Source: Chrysogorgia sp. JL179-B06
Lineage: Eukaryota; Cnidaria; Anthozoa; Scleralcyonacea; Chrysogorgiidae
Direction: 5' to 3'
NCBI GenBank assembly: GCA_035772405.1
Contig: JAYKKM010000375.1
Coordinates: 5,490,001-5,554,000, forward strand
Length of the DNA: 64,000 nucleotides
Shown here: positions 1-10,945 of the stretch, piece by piece
Layout: each line of letters begins with the position of its first letter
Numbering within the stretch: position 1 is the stretch's first letter
The notes under the pieces: generated by a model
Database searches by the model: none
Told to the model about the DNA's origin: nothing
The model's input: the letters and a program-made list of their open reading frames with translations, nothing else
Program-made: the position numbers and the translations under genes

Positions 1-105
1 AGTATGAATGTATGATATTACCGACAAGTTGGAAAACATCTTCCTATTAATGTTCTGTTAAACTGTCATATAGAAGTAATTAAAAAAAATAATCACAATA
101 TCTTA

Positions 106-558
106 TTAACTCTTTCCTTACGGCTGAAAAACATCAAAAATTGAACGACCACGTTGTTCTATTGATATCTCTTGAAATAACCATAACTGTTGCGAAAGCT
201 ATACATTTTCTGGAAGCCCAATAAACCGGCTTTTACTTGTTCTTTTAAATTTCCCGAACAAAACACATTATGTTAATATAAATTAGCATTAATTATCATA
301 AATCAGGTTGAAAAATTTACATTTTTCCAGAAAAGGCCATCTTGCACGCCCGCGTAGCATCTTGAAAACTCAAAATGCCACAATCGCAGAGTTGTTTATG
401 AAATCAAATCAAACTTGGCGTGTGCGTGGATTTCATGTTCCTGGCGCTTGTCGAATTTCAATTTTTAATCTTGCGTTACCGTGTGCCGTGTTTTTCGATT
501 GACGACTTTGCGGGTCTTCAGTGACCCATTTTAACTGCGCCCGTAGGGAAAGAGTTAA
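106..558. mobile_element. TTAA-flanked MITE, copy 1 (piggyBac-like)
   Basis: A 445 bp element (110-554) between TTAA at 106-109 and 555-558. The termini CTCTTTCCTTACGG and CCGTAGGGAAAGAG are inverted. TTAA duplications are the hallmark of piggyBac transposition. The small open frame inside (308-502) looks non-coding. Confidence 0.85.
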
Positions 559-782
559 TATACAATGGTCGATATTTTTTCGCATCGATCAATTTTATAT
601 TTTTGCCTGAATTTTTCATCATCGTTATAAGTCGGCTAAACAACACACATATCAAATTTTTAACAAATTTGGTGAATTATTTCCTACATTCCTAAACACG
701 GTGAATTTTGACCTTTTTGACCCACATGCATAGAACGTATTGTCTTTGTAGTGTATAGATAGCTTGCGTATATATTTAAAAG

Positions 783-910
783 TATGAGCTCCCGTGCGGG
801 TGGACCGGTGCGGGTGGGATCTCTGCAGAGACTCTGCTTCGGGTAAGCCTTACATAATTCCTCTCATTGAGGGGGGTAGGGGGGAGCAGAGAAGGGGGTT
901 CATTTTTTGT
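783..910 (+). repeat. Dispersed G-rich repeat, copy 1
   Basis: Shares GAGCTCC, CTGCAGAG, TCTGCT, CATTGAG and GGGGTAGGGG with 23720-23826. Function unknown. Confidence 0.65.
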
Positions 911-1035
911 CACTGACCATTTTTTTGCTTTGTTAAACTGTATTTACTTTGATTATTTTCAATTCAACAGATAATAAACTGCTTTTCCTTTCACGCTTTT
1001 TCTTCGATTATTTTCAATTTACCTATTATTGCTTA

Positions 1036-1489
1036 TTAACTCTTTCCTTACGGCTGAAAAACATCAAAAATTGAACGACCACGTTGTTCTATTGATATCT
1101 CTTGAAATAACCATAACTGTTGCGAAAGCTATACATTTTCTGGAAGCCCAATAAACCGGCTTTTACTTGTTCTTTTAAATTTCCCGAACAAAACACATTA
1201 TGTTAATATAAATTAGCATTAATTATCATAAATCAGGTTGAAAAATTTACATTTTTCCAGAAAAGGCCATCTTGCACGCCCGCGTAGCATCTTGAAAACT
1301 CAAAATGCCACCAATCGCAGAGTTGTTTATGAAATCAAATCAAACTTGGCGTGTGCGTGGATTTCATGTTCCTGGCGCTTGTCGAATTTCAATTTTTAAT
1401 CTTGCGTTACCGTGTGCCGTGTTTTTCGATTGACGACTTTGCGGGTCTTCAGTGACCCATTTTAACTGCGCCCGTAGGGAAAGAGTTAA
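1036..1489. mobile_element. TTAA-flanked MITE, copy 2 (piggyBac-like)
   Basis: Nearly identical to copy 1 in the same orientation 480 bp away, with its own TTAA pair at 1036-1039 and 1486-1489. The near-identity implies recent movement or local duplication. Confidence 0.85.
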
Positions 1490-1750
1490 TATATGTTAAC
1501 CCGAGTGTTTTACTAAACTAATGTACTAATATTTCTCTAGTTTACGCAGTCCTACTCTAGTAGGCTTTCTTTTTTAACAAAGCAGAAGGGCGGAAATCGC
1601 GGAATGATTGAGGCTAAAAGGTAGCCCCGGTTGAAACAAAAACGTCCATGTCGAACTCGCTGACCATTGCATTAATATGTTGTCAGTGGTTCCCAGGGGC
1701 GGCGTGGCACAAAAATAGGGCCCGGAAAAACTATTCGGTTCCTAGGCATG

Positions 1751-1814
1751 CTGATGAGCTCTGATATGTGGTTCCTAGACATTCTGATGAGCTCTGATAT
1801 AGAGCGAAACAGTC
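1751..1814 (+). ncRNA. Hammerhead-like motif with a partial duplicate
   Basis: CTGATGA (1784-1790), stem II GCTCT/AGAGC with loop GATAT, GAAAC (1806-1810) and GUC (1812-1814) match the core. A partial direct copy starts at 1751 with CTGATGAGCTCTGATAT but lacks GAAAC. Stem I pairs poorly, so this may be a decayed ribozyme. Confidence 0.5.
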
Positions 1815-1854
1815 CAAAATATTAAATTTTATACTTCTGAGTTGAAAAATCACC

Positions 1855-1960
1855 GCTCAGAATGCAGGAAATGCCATTTGCGGGAATCTAGATTTCAAAA
1901 ATTTTCGGGGGGGAAACCCTCGACCCTCCTAGAAAGCCTCGCGCCTACGGCACTCGGATT
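1855..1960 (+). repeat. Dispersed repeat with AATGCAGGAAATG motif
   Basis: Contains AATGCAGGAAATGCCATTT, then a G-run and a C-run and CGCGCCTACGGC. Related stretches occur at 49490-49530 (plus), 58925-59035 (minus) and 63595-63660 (minus). Confidence 0.6.
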
Positions 1961-2166
1961 ATTAGTTATCATGACCACACATTTGGGACTAGCTTCGCCA
2001 CTGATAGGTACAACGAAAATTTGGCCGGCCCCCCAACTTTACAAAGCTTCCTACGCCCCTGACGAGAGCTATAATATAGATATCTTCACGTTATTTGGAG
2101 ATTATCCTTACTACTAGTAGCCCGGCGGTTAAGCCCGAAATTTTGCCTCAATCGTTCGTTTTGTAA

Positions 2167-2617
2167 AGCATGAAACTTGGCAAGTAGATAGAGTTACTAG
2201 TGCTGATGATTTTCTGATATAGAGGCAACGCAGATTTCTTCCTGGTTGCCACAAAATCATTAGAAAGTTCGCAAAAAAAACTATATTAAGGACATCCAAG
2301 CGGGTAGGACCATTTTCTATGCCTATTTTGAGTTATTAACGCTCAAAAATGTGGAAAATGCTGCAAAAAATGCTTTTTTAGTGGGTTTAGCCTTCTGTAA
2401 CTCAAAACGAGCTTGGAAAATCGTACAACCCGCATGAATGTCCTTCATATAGTTTTTTGCGAACTTTCTAATGATATGGGTGATATTTGCTACAAGAGAA
2501 TTTTCACTTTTTGATAATATAGTACTTTAATAGGTAAATTGGAAGAAATCTGCGTTGCCTCTATATCAGAAAGTCATCAGAACTAGTAACTCTATCTACT
2601 TGCCAAGTTTCATGCTT
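2167..2617. mobile_element. Palindromic (foldback) element
   Basis: The arms run inward from AAGCATGAAACTTGG at about 2166 and its reverse complement at 2602-2617. Most of the element is self-complementary, including CGCAGATTTCTTCC against GGAAGAAATCTGCG. It shows no coding capacity. Confidence 0.8.
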
Positions 2618-3395
2618 GTATCACAACATGTCTGCTTACCAAAGCAGAAGACGAAGGTGATTCTGCATCAAGATAAGAGCTACGGGGGGTGTGGGGGTAC
2701 GACGCCCCCAAAAAATCGTTTTACGAGTTTCAGTGGGCAGAAGTTTTATTTTAGTCCGCAGAAGTTATATTTTAGACGTGTTCGATTTAACACGGACAAG
2801 TAGAATCATTAATTTTTAGCACTTATCTGTTTAAATTAATTTCAAACTACCAAATTTAAGACTCACAAATCTAATGTTGATGTTAAATGTTTTGTTATCA
2901 ACGAGAGAACACCAAAGACCACCAAAGATAAATTTATTAAAATGTCATCATGTTTTCATTTTGTATTGAGATTGGGTCATTTTAGTAGGCACCCAACGGA
3001 AAGACAATATTTTGACAAGCTTCGATCGATAGGATGTAGTCGGTACAAGCTCGTGCGTCAGTCGGTTGAAGTGAGTTTACCTTCCCTGTAAAAGTTTCTG
3101 AGCGCGGCCCTATCAGATTGTCTGGTAGATTTCCTTTTTTGTTGCAGGTAGCCGTTTTGAATTTGCTCTGCATGAGTTCTGCGCATGAGCTAATGTATAA
3201 ATGTCAGACAGTGTAAACAGAACTGAACCGTACGAATTTCATACCAGATCCAAATTTGTCCGGTACCGTGTGCCAATGCAGTATTCGATTTGTATTTCTA
3301 CACTGCCTACACAGCACAACAATTTTGCTGGACGATCAACTAACTACACACTTCTAATGAAGGTTCAAACAGTTGTATCGCATTCCACGACAGCT

Positions 3396-3580
3396 ACCAG
3401 AATACGTTCACCATGAAATCGAAAGAATCCAAAAAAGAGCTATGGCTATAATCTCCTACGAATTGTGACGCTCTCCTGATGGCAAAAATTCCAAACTTTT
3501 CAATTTGATTATAAGAAACGATTTTCACAAACTCTGTTATCTTCTACCTCCAAAGTACCACAGCCATTACAATCTCTCCT
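3396..3580 (+). mobile_element. Non-LTR retrotransposon relic (C-terminal region)
   Basis: One frame reads LPEYVHHEIERIQKRAMAI and then hits stops. The ...IERIQKRA... motif is typical of the region after the reverse transcriptase in CR1/RTE-type LINEs. Frameshifts and stops break the rest. Confidence 0.65.
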
Positions 3581-3640
3581 TTTAAATTACATTTGTGTAG
3601 AATAGATCGCTATAAAAACAGATTTATTCCAGCCAACATT

Positions 3641-3945
3641 TTTAAAACTGGGGATTTTATATATCCGTAATTTCCTGAGCAAAATCATATAATATATTGT
3701 GAGCCGAAAATTTCATCTTCATGGAGTTTTTCTCTGTCAAAGTTACCGGATGTGATGTCACAAGGGGAATTCCAAACCAGTTTTCTTTTGTTACTTACCA
3801 CAAAAATGCCTCTTGTGACATCACATCCGATAACTTTAACAGCAAAAAAGTCCATGAAGATGAAGTTTTCGGCGATAAGATATATTATAATTTTGCTCAG
3901 GAACACCCAAATCTTACGGATATGTAAAATCCCCAAACGTGAGAT
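3641..3945. mobile_element. Palindromic MITE, family with CCGAAAATTTCATCTTCAT, copy 1
   Basis: Inverted arms include GATGTGATGTCACAAG and CTTGTGACATCACATC, and GGGGATTTTATATATCCG against its complement near 3920-3940. Related copies lie at 20199-20475 and 29403-29725. Confidence 0.8.
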
Positions 3946-4157
3946 AGGTTAACCCCTGATAGTAAGGAGACCCCCTATATTCTTACAAACTCGTTTTTTG
4001 ATTGCGTGGAAAATTCCAAAGTTATTACCACCAATCCGTGGTACCAGACGTTGTCTGGAGGCTTGGCATGTTAATAGCGCCCACGCCCCCAGTGGTCTAT
4101 TACCAGAAGCTTATTTTTATCTTGTTAATAGACACGTCATCATCGGTTCTATGAGGG

Positions 4158-4165
4158 TATAAATA
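4158..4165 (+). promoter_or_regulatory. TATA box before a hammerhead-like motif
   Basis: TATAAATA starts 35 bp before the CTGATGA of the ribozyme at 4193, so transcription from the usual distance would start at about the first base of stem I. This suggests a promoter within a PLE terminal repeat. Confidence 0.5.
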
Positions 4166-4188
4166 GGGGTCCTAACTTTACAACTATC

Positions 4189-4231
4189 ACCCCTGATGAA
4201 GACACCAGATTGGAGTGTCGAAACGTTGGGT
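4189..4231 (+). ncRNA. Hammerhead-like ribozyme motif in a PLE-type terminal relic
   Basis: CTGATGA at 4193-4199 and GAAAC at 4220-4224 flank a perfect stem II GACAC/GTGTC, with one extra A before it. Stem I pairs ACCC (4189-4192) with GGGT (4228-4231). Stem III is the minimal ACGU with a GUU triplet. The extra A replaces the usual G-C closing pair, so activity is uncertain. It lies just left of a TTAA-flanked element. Confidence 0.65.
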
Positions 4232-4248
4232 CATGGACAGTAACCTCT

Positions 4249-4828
4249 TTAAAGTGCCACTACGATCAAATTTTTACCTATCGATATTTTTACTTATTTA
4301 TAAAGCAGAGTTTCTAAATATTACTCGGTCGAAACCGTTTTGCGATTCGACGATGGCAAGTATTATTTTTCTTACTCCGAATCTGGAGTTGTTATGTCCG
4401 CCATTAATCGTTCATGTTCCTGACCAGCGTAACGTGAAAGTCAGATTCTCAACGCGAAGACTCCACGTGGCTAATTCTTCAAGTAAATCAAGGTCGTTTT
4501 TTCAAATTCTTCGTCTGAAAGGCTGGACATTTCATCTACTTCTCGAAAAAAACAAGAAAACAAATAACCTCGACCGAAATTCAGGCGTAGCATTGAGAAT
4601 CTGACGTCAAAATCAATATTACCTTTTGAAATTGCGGGCTCACTTGGAACACGTTTTTAATAATGGTGGGCTAAATAATAGTGATTTCAGAGCTCAAAAT
4701 ACTTACTTCAAAATACCATTTTTTACTATTTTTTTTACATCGATGATCACTTTCGACCCTGAAATACTATTCTATGCTAAAGAAAATCTAAAATACGGGG
4801 GTGAATTTTCATCGTAGTGCCACTTTAA
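4249..4828. mobile_element. TTAA-flanked MITE with AGTGCCACTACGAT ends
   Basis: TTAA at 4249-4252 and 4825-4828 bounds an element whose ends AGTGCCACTACGAT and ATCGTAGTGCCACT are near-perfect inverted repeats. The interior resembles 29730-30243 (shared ATCAAATTTTT start and CACGTGGCTA segment). Confidence 0.8.
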
Positions 4829-4892
4829 AATTACTTTCAAAATTTTTTTTAAGCCAGAGTAGCGTTAACTTATCACCTGCTTGCGTTGGGAA

Positions 4893-5632
4893 ATTATTTG
4901 TTGACAATGTAAATAATTAAAGGACATGGCAATAAAAATTATTTTTGCCTTTCTGATAAACAAACGGCCAAGTAAACAAAACGACTCTTGTGCAAAACAA
5001 CATCACTAATTTCGACAAAAGGCATTCCTGTTTTCCACCATGATCCGCCATCTTAAGACTTTTCTTTTTTTAAATTAATAGTTTTTTGTTCATAGTGGTA
5101 ATCTATGTGGTAGGCTTTATCTTATAATGAAACTGTAATAAGTTTTATCAGTAAATTTAAGAATATATTGTTGTAAGAGCATTGAGACTGTTGTATAATG
5201 CTCCTAATACGTCTATTATTATTATTATTATTATCTTGGATAATTTTTCGATATGCGTGTGACGTCACAAGCAGGGTAAAGTGAAAACTTTAGTCAGCCA
5301 TAATTTCACGTATATAGGTCTAAAACTTGATTTTTGTGGATGTTTTTCTTTCTCAATTGAACCACAATACTTTTAAAAGTATACCACATAAATTCAGGTG
5401 CCAGAAAGGAAAGTTTCATCATGTTTACCCTGCTTGTGACGTCATGTTAATTAGGTAAGGTATTAAAACAAGATGGCGGATAACAAGATTTTTATTTGTG
5501 GAAATTAGTGATGATGTTTTGCACAAGACTCGTATTATTCACTTGGATTACCCTCGTATGACCGTTTGTTTATCAGAAAGGCAAAAATAATTTTTATTGC
5601 CATATCCCTTTAACTATTAAGGTGGCCTTGTA
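4893..5632. mobile_element. Palindromic element interrupted by a LINE insertion
   Basis: Left arm 4920-5050 (GGCAATAAAAATTATTTTTG, CGCCATCTT) and right arm 5470-5620 are reverse complements. A LINE tail at 5055-5232 splits the left arm. Confidence 0.8.
5055..5232 (+). mobile_element. 5'-truncated LINE tail (CR1/L2-type) with ATCTT target duplication
   Basis: Starts with AAGACTTTTC, shares TAAGAGCATTGAGAC and GCTCCTAATACGTCT with the larger copy at 22.9-23.7 kb and ends in (TTA)n. ATCTT is duplicated at 5050-5054 and 5233-5237. Confidence 0.8.
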
Positions 5633-5639
5633 CAAAATT

Positions 5640-7530
5640 TTTCCAAAAAATCAAATTTTCAAAACTACCAAATTATACATTATTAATCATTGCTTTTTCG
5701 TTTCCTGATGTTAAATTTTGTATTCGTGCAGTGCAAAGGGGATAAATATAAATACAGAGTGGTTTTCAGATAATGAGGCGAAACAATGGAGAACAATGAA
5801 AACAATAGAGCGGAATATAATAGAATACAATAGACAATACAAAGTTATTTCAAAACTTTAAACACGAATTTATCAAACCGTTATTTTACTAGACATGGGA
5901 CGCTATGCTACATTCAATATTAGTAAACTTAAACCTCAAAAATTGAATACATGGTGAATATATGTTTTAGAAAATTCCTTTTTCTCGACCGTGTTTATCC
6001 GAATTTTGGCATTGTTACAAACAAATTAAATTTTTGAGATAAATTTATAATTTTTTGAGGTTTACACGCTGGATATATCTATTAGCTTTACATTAAACCT
6101 AATTTTATATTTTTCGAGTCTTTACTTTTCTTGTTATTCTGCCCCGAACACGTGCCCTTTATTACTTTGTTGTGGGTCCTTTCTAGGTTACCATGGTAAC
6201 AGCACGTATGAAATTGACTCATTTAGTATCAGCATATGATATCATATCATTTCCATCCAAAATATGTTTGAAAATACAAACATTAAATAATCTTATTATT
6301 TTTGTAAAATACCATTTGTAATAATAGTTATGATAATAATTTGTTATATTTTGTAGATGTTTGTAATAATAATAATAATAATAATAAAGATGTATTAGGA
6401 GCATTATATAATAGTCTCAATGCTCTTACAACAATATATATATTCTTAAAGTTACTTTTAAAACTAATTACAGTTTCATTATAAGATAAAGCCTACTACA
6501 TATATTAACAGTATGAACAATAATGTAAATATATACAATATTTTATTGTTAACACACGTCCCTTTTAAAATCTGAATTATTCTGAAAGGCTACCGTGTTT
6601 AAATAATAAGAATTTTAAATAATAATAAGAAGAAGAAGCGTTTTACATAATAATAGAAATAATTTTAAATGGTAATAATAAGAATTTTAAATAATAATAA
6701 TCAGTTAATTATATTAATTTTTTAACCGCTGAATCGAGTTGACTGATGTGAAAACCACAGACGACGAGTTGAGGTGACCGTGAGGTACTAGGTCTGAGTC
6801 ATCTTCTGGAAGATCTTTTTTAGTATCCGCGAGAGGTTGGACGAAATGAGAGATTGTTACGATCGAACATGCACATCATGTCATTCTTCGGTTTTAAAAA
6901 CAAACTGAACAGTTATTATAAAGATGCTTTAAGAACTGTTTATGACACTGACGACTGCAGAACATGGAAGTCAATCGCATAAAATGTAAATCCGCACGTT
7001 TGTTGCACGAAAAGCCGCATTGTTGTTATTGACACCATCTTTTTAGATTTTTAATATTCTTAACTTTTTAGATTTTTAATATTCTTAACTTTTAATATTG
7101 TAATATAGCATTTATAAATTTTAGTCGGGGGTACAGTAATTGGGGTAACCTGTTGGGGTAACCTGTTGTACCTACCATTTTTATCATTTACATGGTTTAA
7201 TAAAGTGATTTAAAGATTAAAGATTAAAGATCATGGAACTGCTAACGCCTAATGGTTTTCTAATACTACCCTTAATATTAATAAAAGGATCGTCCAAAAG
7301 ACGACTCATACCTATTACCTCACGGTTACCTCAACTGCGAGTGTACCATCTAGCCACGACCATGTTTATGATGATAGCGATGTCGTTGATAACCGAAACA
7401 TTTGTTATTCCTCGACGCTCCACGCTGTTCCTGCTCCGGTAACGCGTCATATCCGGCATGAATAACAATGACCTTTTGACAATGGTCCACGCAGACCCTG
7501 CATGTCGATTGTGTTGTCTCATAGTTGTCT
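5640..7530. other. AT-rich spacer downstream of channel gene A
   Basis: Apart from the LINE tail at 6361-6560 I see no gene. Between 6600 and 6720 there are several TAATAATAAGAATTTTAAA-like repeats, and GGGGTAACCTGTTG is directly repeated near 7140-7170. Confidence 0.6.
6361..6560 (-). mobile_element. LINE tail, minus-strand copy
   Basis: The reverse complement of the same 3' end, with an (AATA/ATA)n tail at 6361-6390 followed by AGATGTATTAGGAGCATTA. No coding part remains. Confidence 0.75.
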
Positions 7531-8502
7531 CTATGAGTAGCTTGATCGGCGACGTGTCGACGCTGGCTCTAGACCATTCACGTGAAGATCCCCCGTACTT
7601 AGTTCAATCTCTATTGGTTGGATACCCTTTCTTCGCGGTGCGCGTCCCAACCCGGCCGATGAACTGACGAGAGGACTCACTGGTAACGGGCTCATTTCCC
7701 TTCTGCACACCACGGAATAGTTCGTCGGACTGTTCACGCTGCTGCCCCTCAAGCCGTCTCTGCTCCTCAAATGCGCGTTCTTCAAGACGCTGCTCACGAC
7801 GTGCGTATTCTTGCGCGGCGGAAGTTTCATTTTTGCCTTCGCGTACGCGTTGTACAGCGAGAAGTTCGTCGTCACGATCGACGTGGGCAATGCGAGCAAC
7901 AGCACGCCGGAGATAGCGCATGCGCAACCCACTATCTTCCCGCCGACCGTTGTCGGCGTGACGTCCCCGTAGCCGACGGTCGTCATGGTGATGAGGGACC
8001 ACCAAAACGAGGCGGGGATGTTGGCGAAGCCCTTGTTGTTGGCGCTGTGCTCGGCGTAGTAGGCGAGGGCGCCGAAGGAGATGACGAGTATCGAGCAGAT
8101 GAACAGGAGCAAGAGCAACTCACGGATGCTGCCGTTGATGGTCTGGATGAAGACCTGGAGGACGTACGAGAAACGGAACGTCTCGAATGCCCTGTACAGT
8201 CGTAGCACGTACATCACCTTGAGGATTTCAAGGATTTTGTCGTCCGGGAACGCGACAGTGACGAAGTACGGCAGGATGGAGAAGAGGTCGACCCAGACGC
8301 TTTTCTCGCGCAGGAGTTTTCGTCTGCTGGGCGCCGTCACCACGCGCAGCGTCAGTTCGAGCGTGAAGAAGACGATCACGAACGTCTCCAGCCCGAATAC
8401 GATCTCGTGATTGCTCGACGACTTGTTGAATTCCGGAAGCGAGGAGATGCAGAAGAGGAACATGACGAGGATGGAGAGTATCACCGCGATGAGGTTGATT
8501 AT
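7531..8502 (-). CDS. Voltage-gated K+ channel gene A, exon 2 (S1-S6, pore, C-terminus)
   Basis: This exon encodes residues 183-505 and ends in TAG. The acceptor CTCCACAG lies at 8503-8510 and the junction is phase 0. Approximate segments are S1 183-203, S2 216-236, S3 251-266, S4 272-292, S5 308-331, pore helix and filter 347-362, and S6 372-396. The filter TVGYG is at 357-361. The gating-charge-transfer residues F228 and E231 (S2) and D254 (S3) are present. S4 reads K277, Y280, R283, R286, E289, R292, so the position equivalent to Shaker K5 carries glutamate. The S6 hinge is P388-T-S rather than PVP. The C-terminal tail of about 100 residues is polar and rich in Ser and Arg. The second proline of PXP is missing in vertebrate silent Kv subunits (Kv5, 6, 8, 9), so a modulatory role is a reasonable inference, though not shown. 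Confidence 0.93.
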   Translation of the reverse strand: MINLIAVILSILVMFLFCISSLPEFNKSSSNHEIVFGLETFVIVFFTLELTLRVVTAPSRRKLLREKSVWVDLFSILPYFVTVAFPDDKILEILKVMYVLRLYRAFETFRFSYVLQVFIQTINGSIRELLLLLFICSILVISFGALAYYAEHSANNKGFANIPASFWWSLITMTTVGYGDVTPTTVGGKIVGCACAISGVLLLALPTSIVTTNFSLYNAYAKAKMKLPPRKNTHVVSSVLKNAHLRSRDGLRGSSVNSPTNYSVVCRREMSPLPVSPLVSSSAGLGRAPRRKGIQPIEIELSTGDLHVNGLEPASTRRRSSYS

Positions 8503-9749
8503 CTGTGGAGAGAAAAATGAACGAACGACAGTGAGAGATTGGAGAGAACTACTGTATACTTCGCCGCTTACCGACAGGTTCTCAGGAACCTGTGGGGGTA
8601 TTCGCAGCACGTGTCCAGTGGCGGACGCTTCAATCCAGACTGCACGCAGGCTAGCGTGCTGGGGCTCAGGAAACACAGAAACATTGGCACTGTCCGCAAC
8701 TCGCTGTCAACTCCAACCTCGCACACAATCATTATGACAGTTTAGAATACATTTCGTTTAATTTGCCTACGTATTAATACTAAACATTTTTTTGAAACAC
8801 AGCGGACGTATCACAACACTCCGTGGCGGGGTAGTGATCTACGGTCTACCGACGACGGCAACCTAGGACGGCAAGAGTAATGTGAACGCCGTAACGACGG
8901 TAACTCGCGGAGAAATGAGAACTGTTCCTTAAGAACTGTTCGTTTTAGAAGCATTGAGGTTTTTCGGAGATCATAAATGATAAAACAAGCTTCCAGCAGT
9001 GTCAATCGAAAATTAATATTGCTTTCACTGACGTCGCCATCGCAATTTTCCCTTTCGTAAACGGTCGTTACCATCCGGAAGCATCTTTTGAATACTTTTT
9101 CTTCTTCTCGTCCGTCGTTACCATCTCATCTCTCATAGAATGCTGGGTAAGCGGAGTGAAATTCCTCGTGGTCCCAAGGTTCCCACATACTTTGTTTGGT
9201 GCGTACTAGATAGTAGTCGCCAGAACCATGTTGAGCCCGCAAACACCACTAACCCAGCGGTGACATGTTCGTCGCCAAATTCAGTCGCAAAACGCTCGTA
9301 TATTTAAATATGTAAATATTTAGTATCATAATACTAAATAATACTTAATCATATGTGGACCACCGGTCCGTATTGCCGTAATATACTGTATAAATGTAGT
9401 TAAGCATTTCTGCATTTGCCATAGAGTATTCGTAAAGTCACTTACTAGTCATAAATAAGTGACTGATAAAACGTGTTGTGCTGCGTAGGCAGTGTAGAAA
9501 TACAAATCAAAATGTATCAAAAAGGTTGGTGTACTGCCGAAACAGTGTGTAAGTTGTCTAACGTTTTCGAGCGAAGGCCCTTCGTCAGAGAGTGAAACAT
9601 AAAGTGAAATAATCACTCAGTTACTATTTCACTTTACGTTTCACTCTCTGACGGAACGTTAGACAACTTACACACTATTTCATAGACTTGCGACTCCAAA
9701 TCTGCCTCTTGATTGTTTCGGGTTTGTTTAAAGACGGATACTACCCGTC

Positions 9750-9866
9750 TTCTTGAAACAAACCCGTCTTAGAAACCAAACCACTCTCGAAACAAACTCG
9801 TCTTCTCGAAACAAACTCGTCTTCTCGAAACAAACCTGTCTTCTCGAAACAAACCTGTCTTTAAAG
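9750..9866 (+). repeat. ~19-20 bp minisatellite
   Basis: About five copies of a unit like CTTCTCGAAACAAACTCGT. Confidence 0.8.
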
Positions 9867-10292
9867 AAACCCGAAATAATCAAGAGGCAGACTTGATGCA
9901 AGTCTAACTATTTCACTATTTCAGCAGTACGCCTAATTTCGCTTTCCGACTTCCGACCGTTTGGCGAAATGGTTCGTAATATTTACGACGGACATGTTAC
10001 CGCTGGGTTAGTGGTGTCGGCGGGCTCAACATGGTTCTGGCGACTACTATTTTGTTTGGTGCGGTCACATGTTCGTCGTGAAATTCAAAATATGTGAATA
10101 TTTAGTAGAAGAGCGTTCATGCTGAACAAATTATACATGGCAAACTCTCAATCCTGGACCAGTAAATTCGATTTTGTGATCGATAGTCACAACGTATATG
10201 TAGATACTTTCCAAAAGGCAAACGACGTTATTCTGGATTTCGAAATATCAATCGCAACAACGTATGCTGCGAGGTTTCAAAATATAGCTATT

Positions 10293-10425
10293 TGTGGACC
10301 GACAAAATATATTTGTGGACCGACAAAATATATTTGTCGACCGACAAAATATATTTGTCGACCGACAAAATATATTTGTCGACCGACAAAATATATTTGT
10401 CGACCGACAAAATATATTTGTCGAC
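10293..10425 (+). repeat. 21 bp minisatellite, ~6 copies
   Basis: The unit is GTCGACCGACAAAATATATT plus one T. The first two units have GTGG in place of GTCG. A shorter inverted version lies at 49040-49095 in the related repeat. Confidence 0.9.
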
Positions 10426-10945
10426 TGAAACTATTATATGCGCATCGCATATATGGACCACCGTAATATACTGTATATAACTATAAATGTAGTTAAGCAT
10501 TTCTGCATTTGCCATAGAACATTCGTATAAAGTCACTTACTAAGTCATATATGCTTTTAAATAAGTGATAGAATGTGTTGTGCTGCGTAGGCAGTGTAGA
10601 AATACAAATTAAAATGTATAAAATTAAAAGGTTGGTGTACTGGCTTCGCTCGAGACGTTAGACAACGACACACTATTTCATATAGATTTGCTCCAAATCT
10701 GCCTCGTGATTGTTTCGGGTTTGTATAAATTTTTTTTTTTCAAAGAACTCCGTCGCCATATAGATGTTTGTTCGTTTTTTAGATAAAAATATTATGAAAG
10801 AACACGAGGAGTCGCGAAATAAAGTATGCGGGAACCTTGGGACCACGAGGAATTTCACTCCGCTAACGACGCTTCGGGATGGTATAGTAACGACCGTTTA
10901 CGAAAGGGAAAATTGCGTCGCCGTCCTAGGTTGCCGTCGTAGATC

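Larger units (their letters stand above)
9044..10930. mobile_element. Composite inverted element inside channel gene A intron
   Basis: Arms at 9206-9258 and 10004-10056 are reverse complements (AGTAGTCGCCAGAACCATG). The outer segment 9044-9200 (GGTCGTTACCATCC, TCCTCGTGGTCCCAAGGTTC) recurs inverted at 10800-10930. It encloses the GTGCTGCGTAGGCAGTGT repeat with hammerhead-like motifs at 9556-9593 (minus) and a deleted one at 9644-9672 (plus). Confidence 0.75.
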
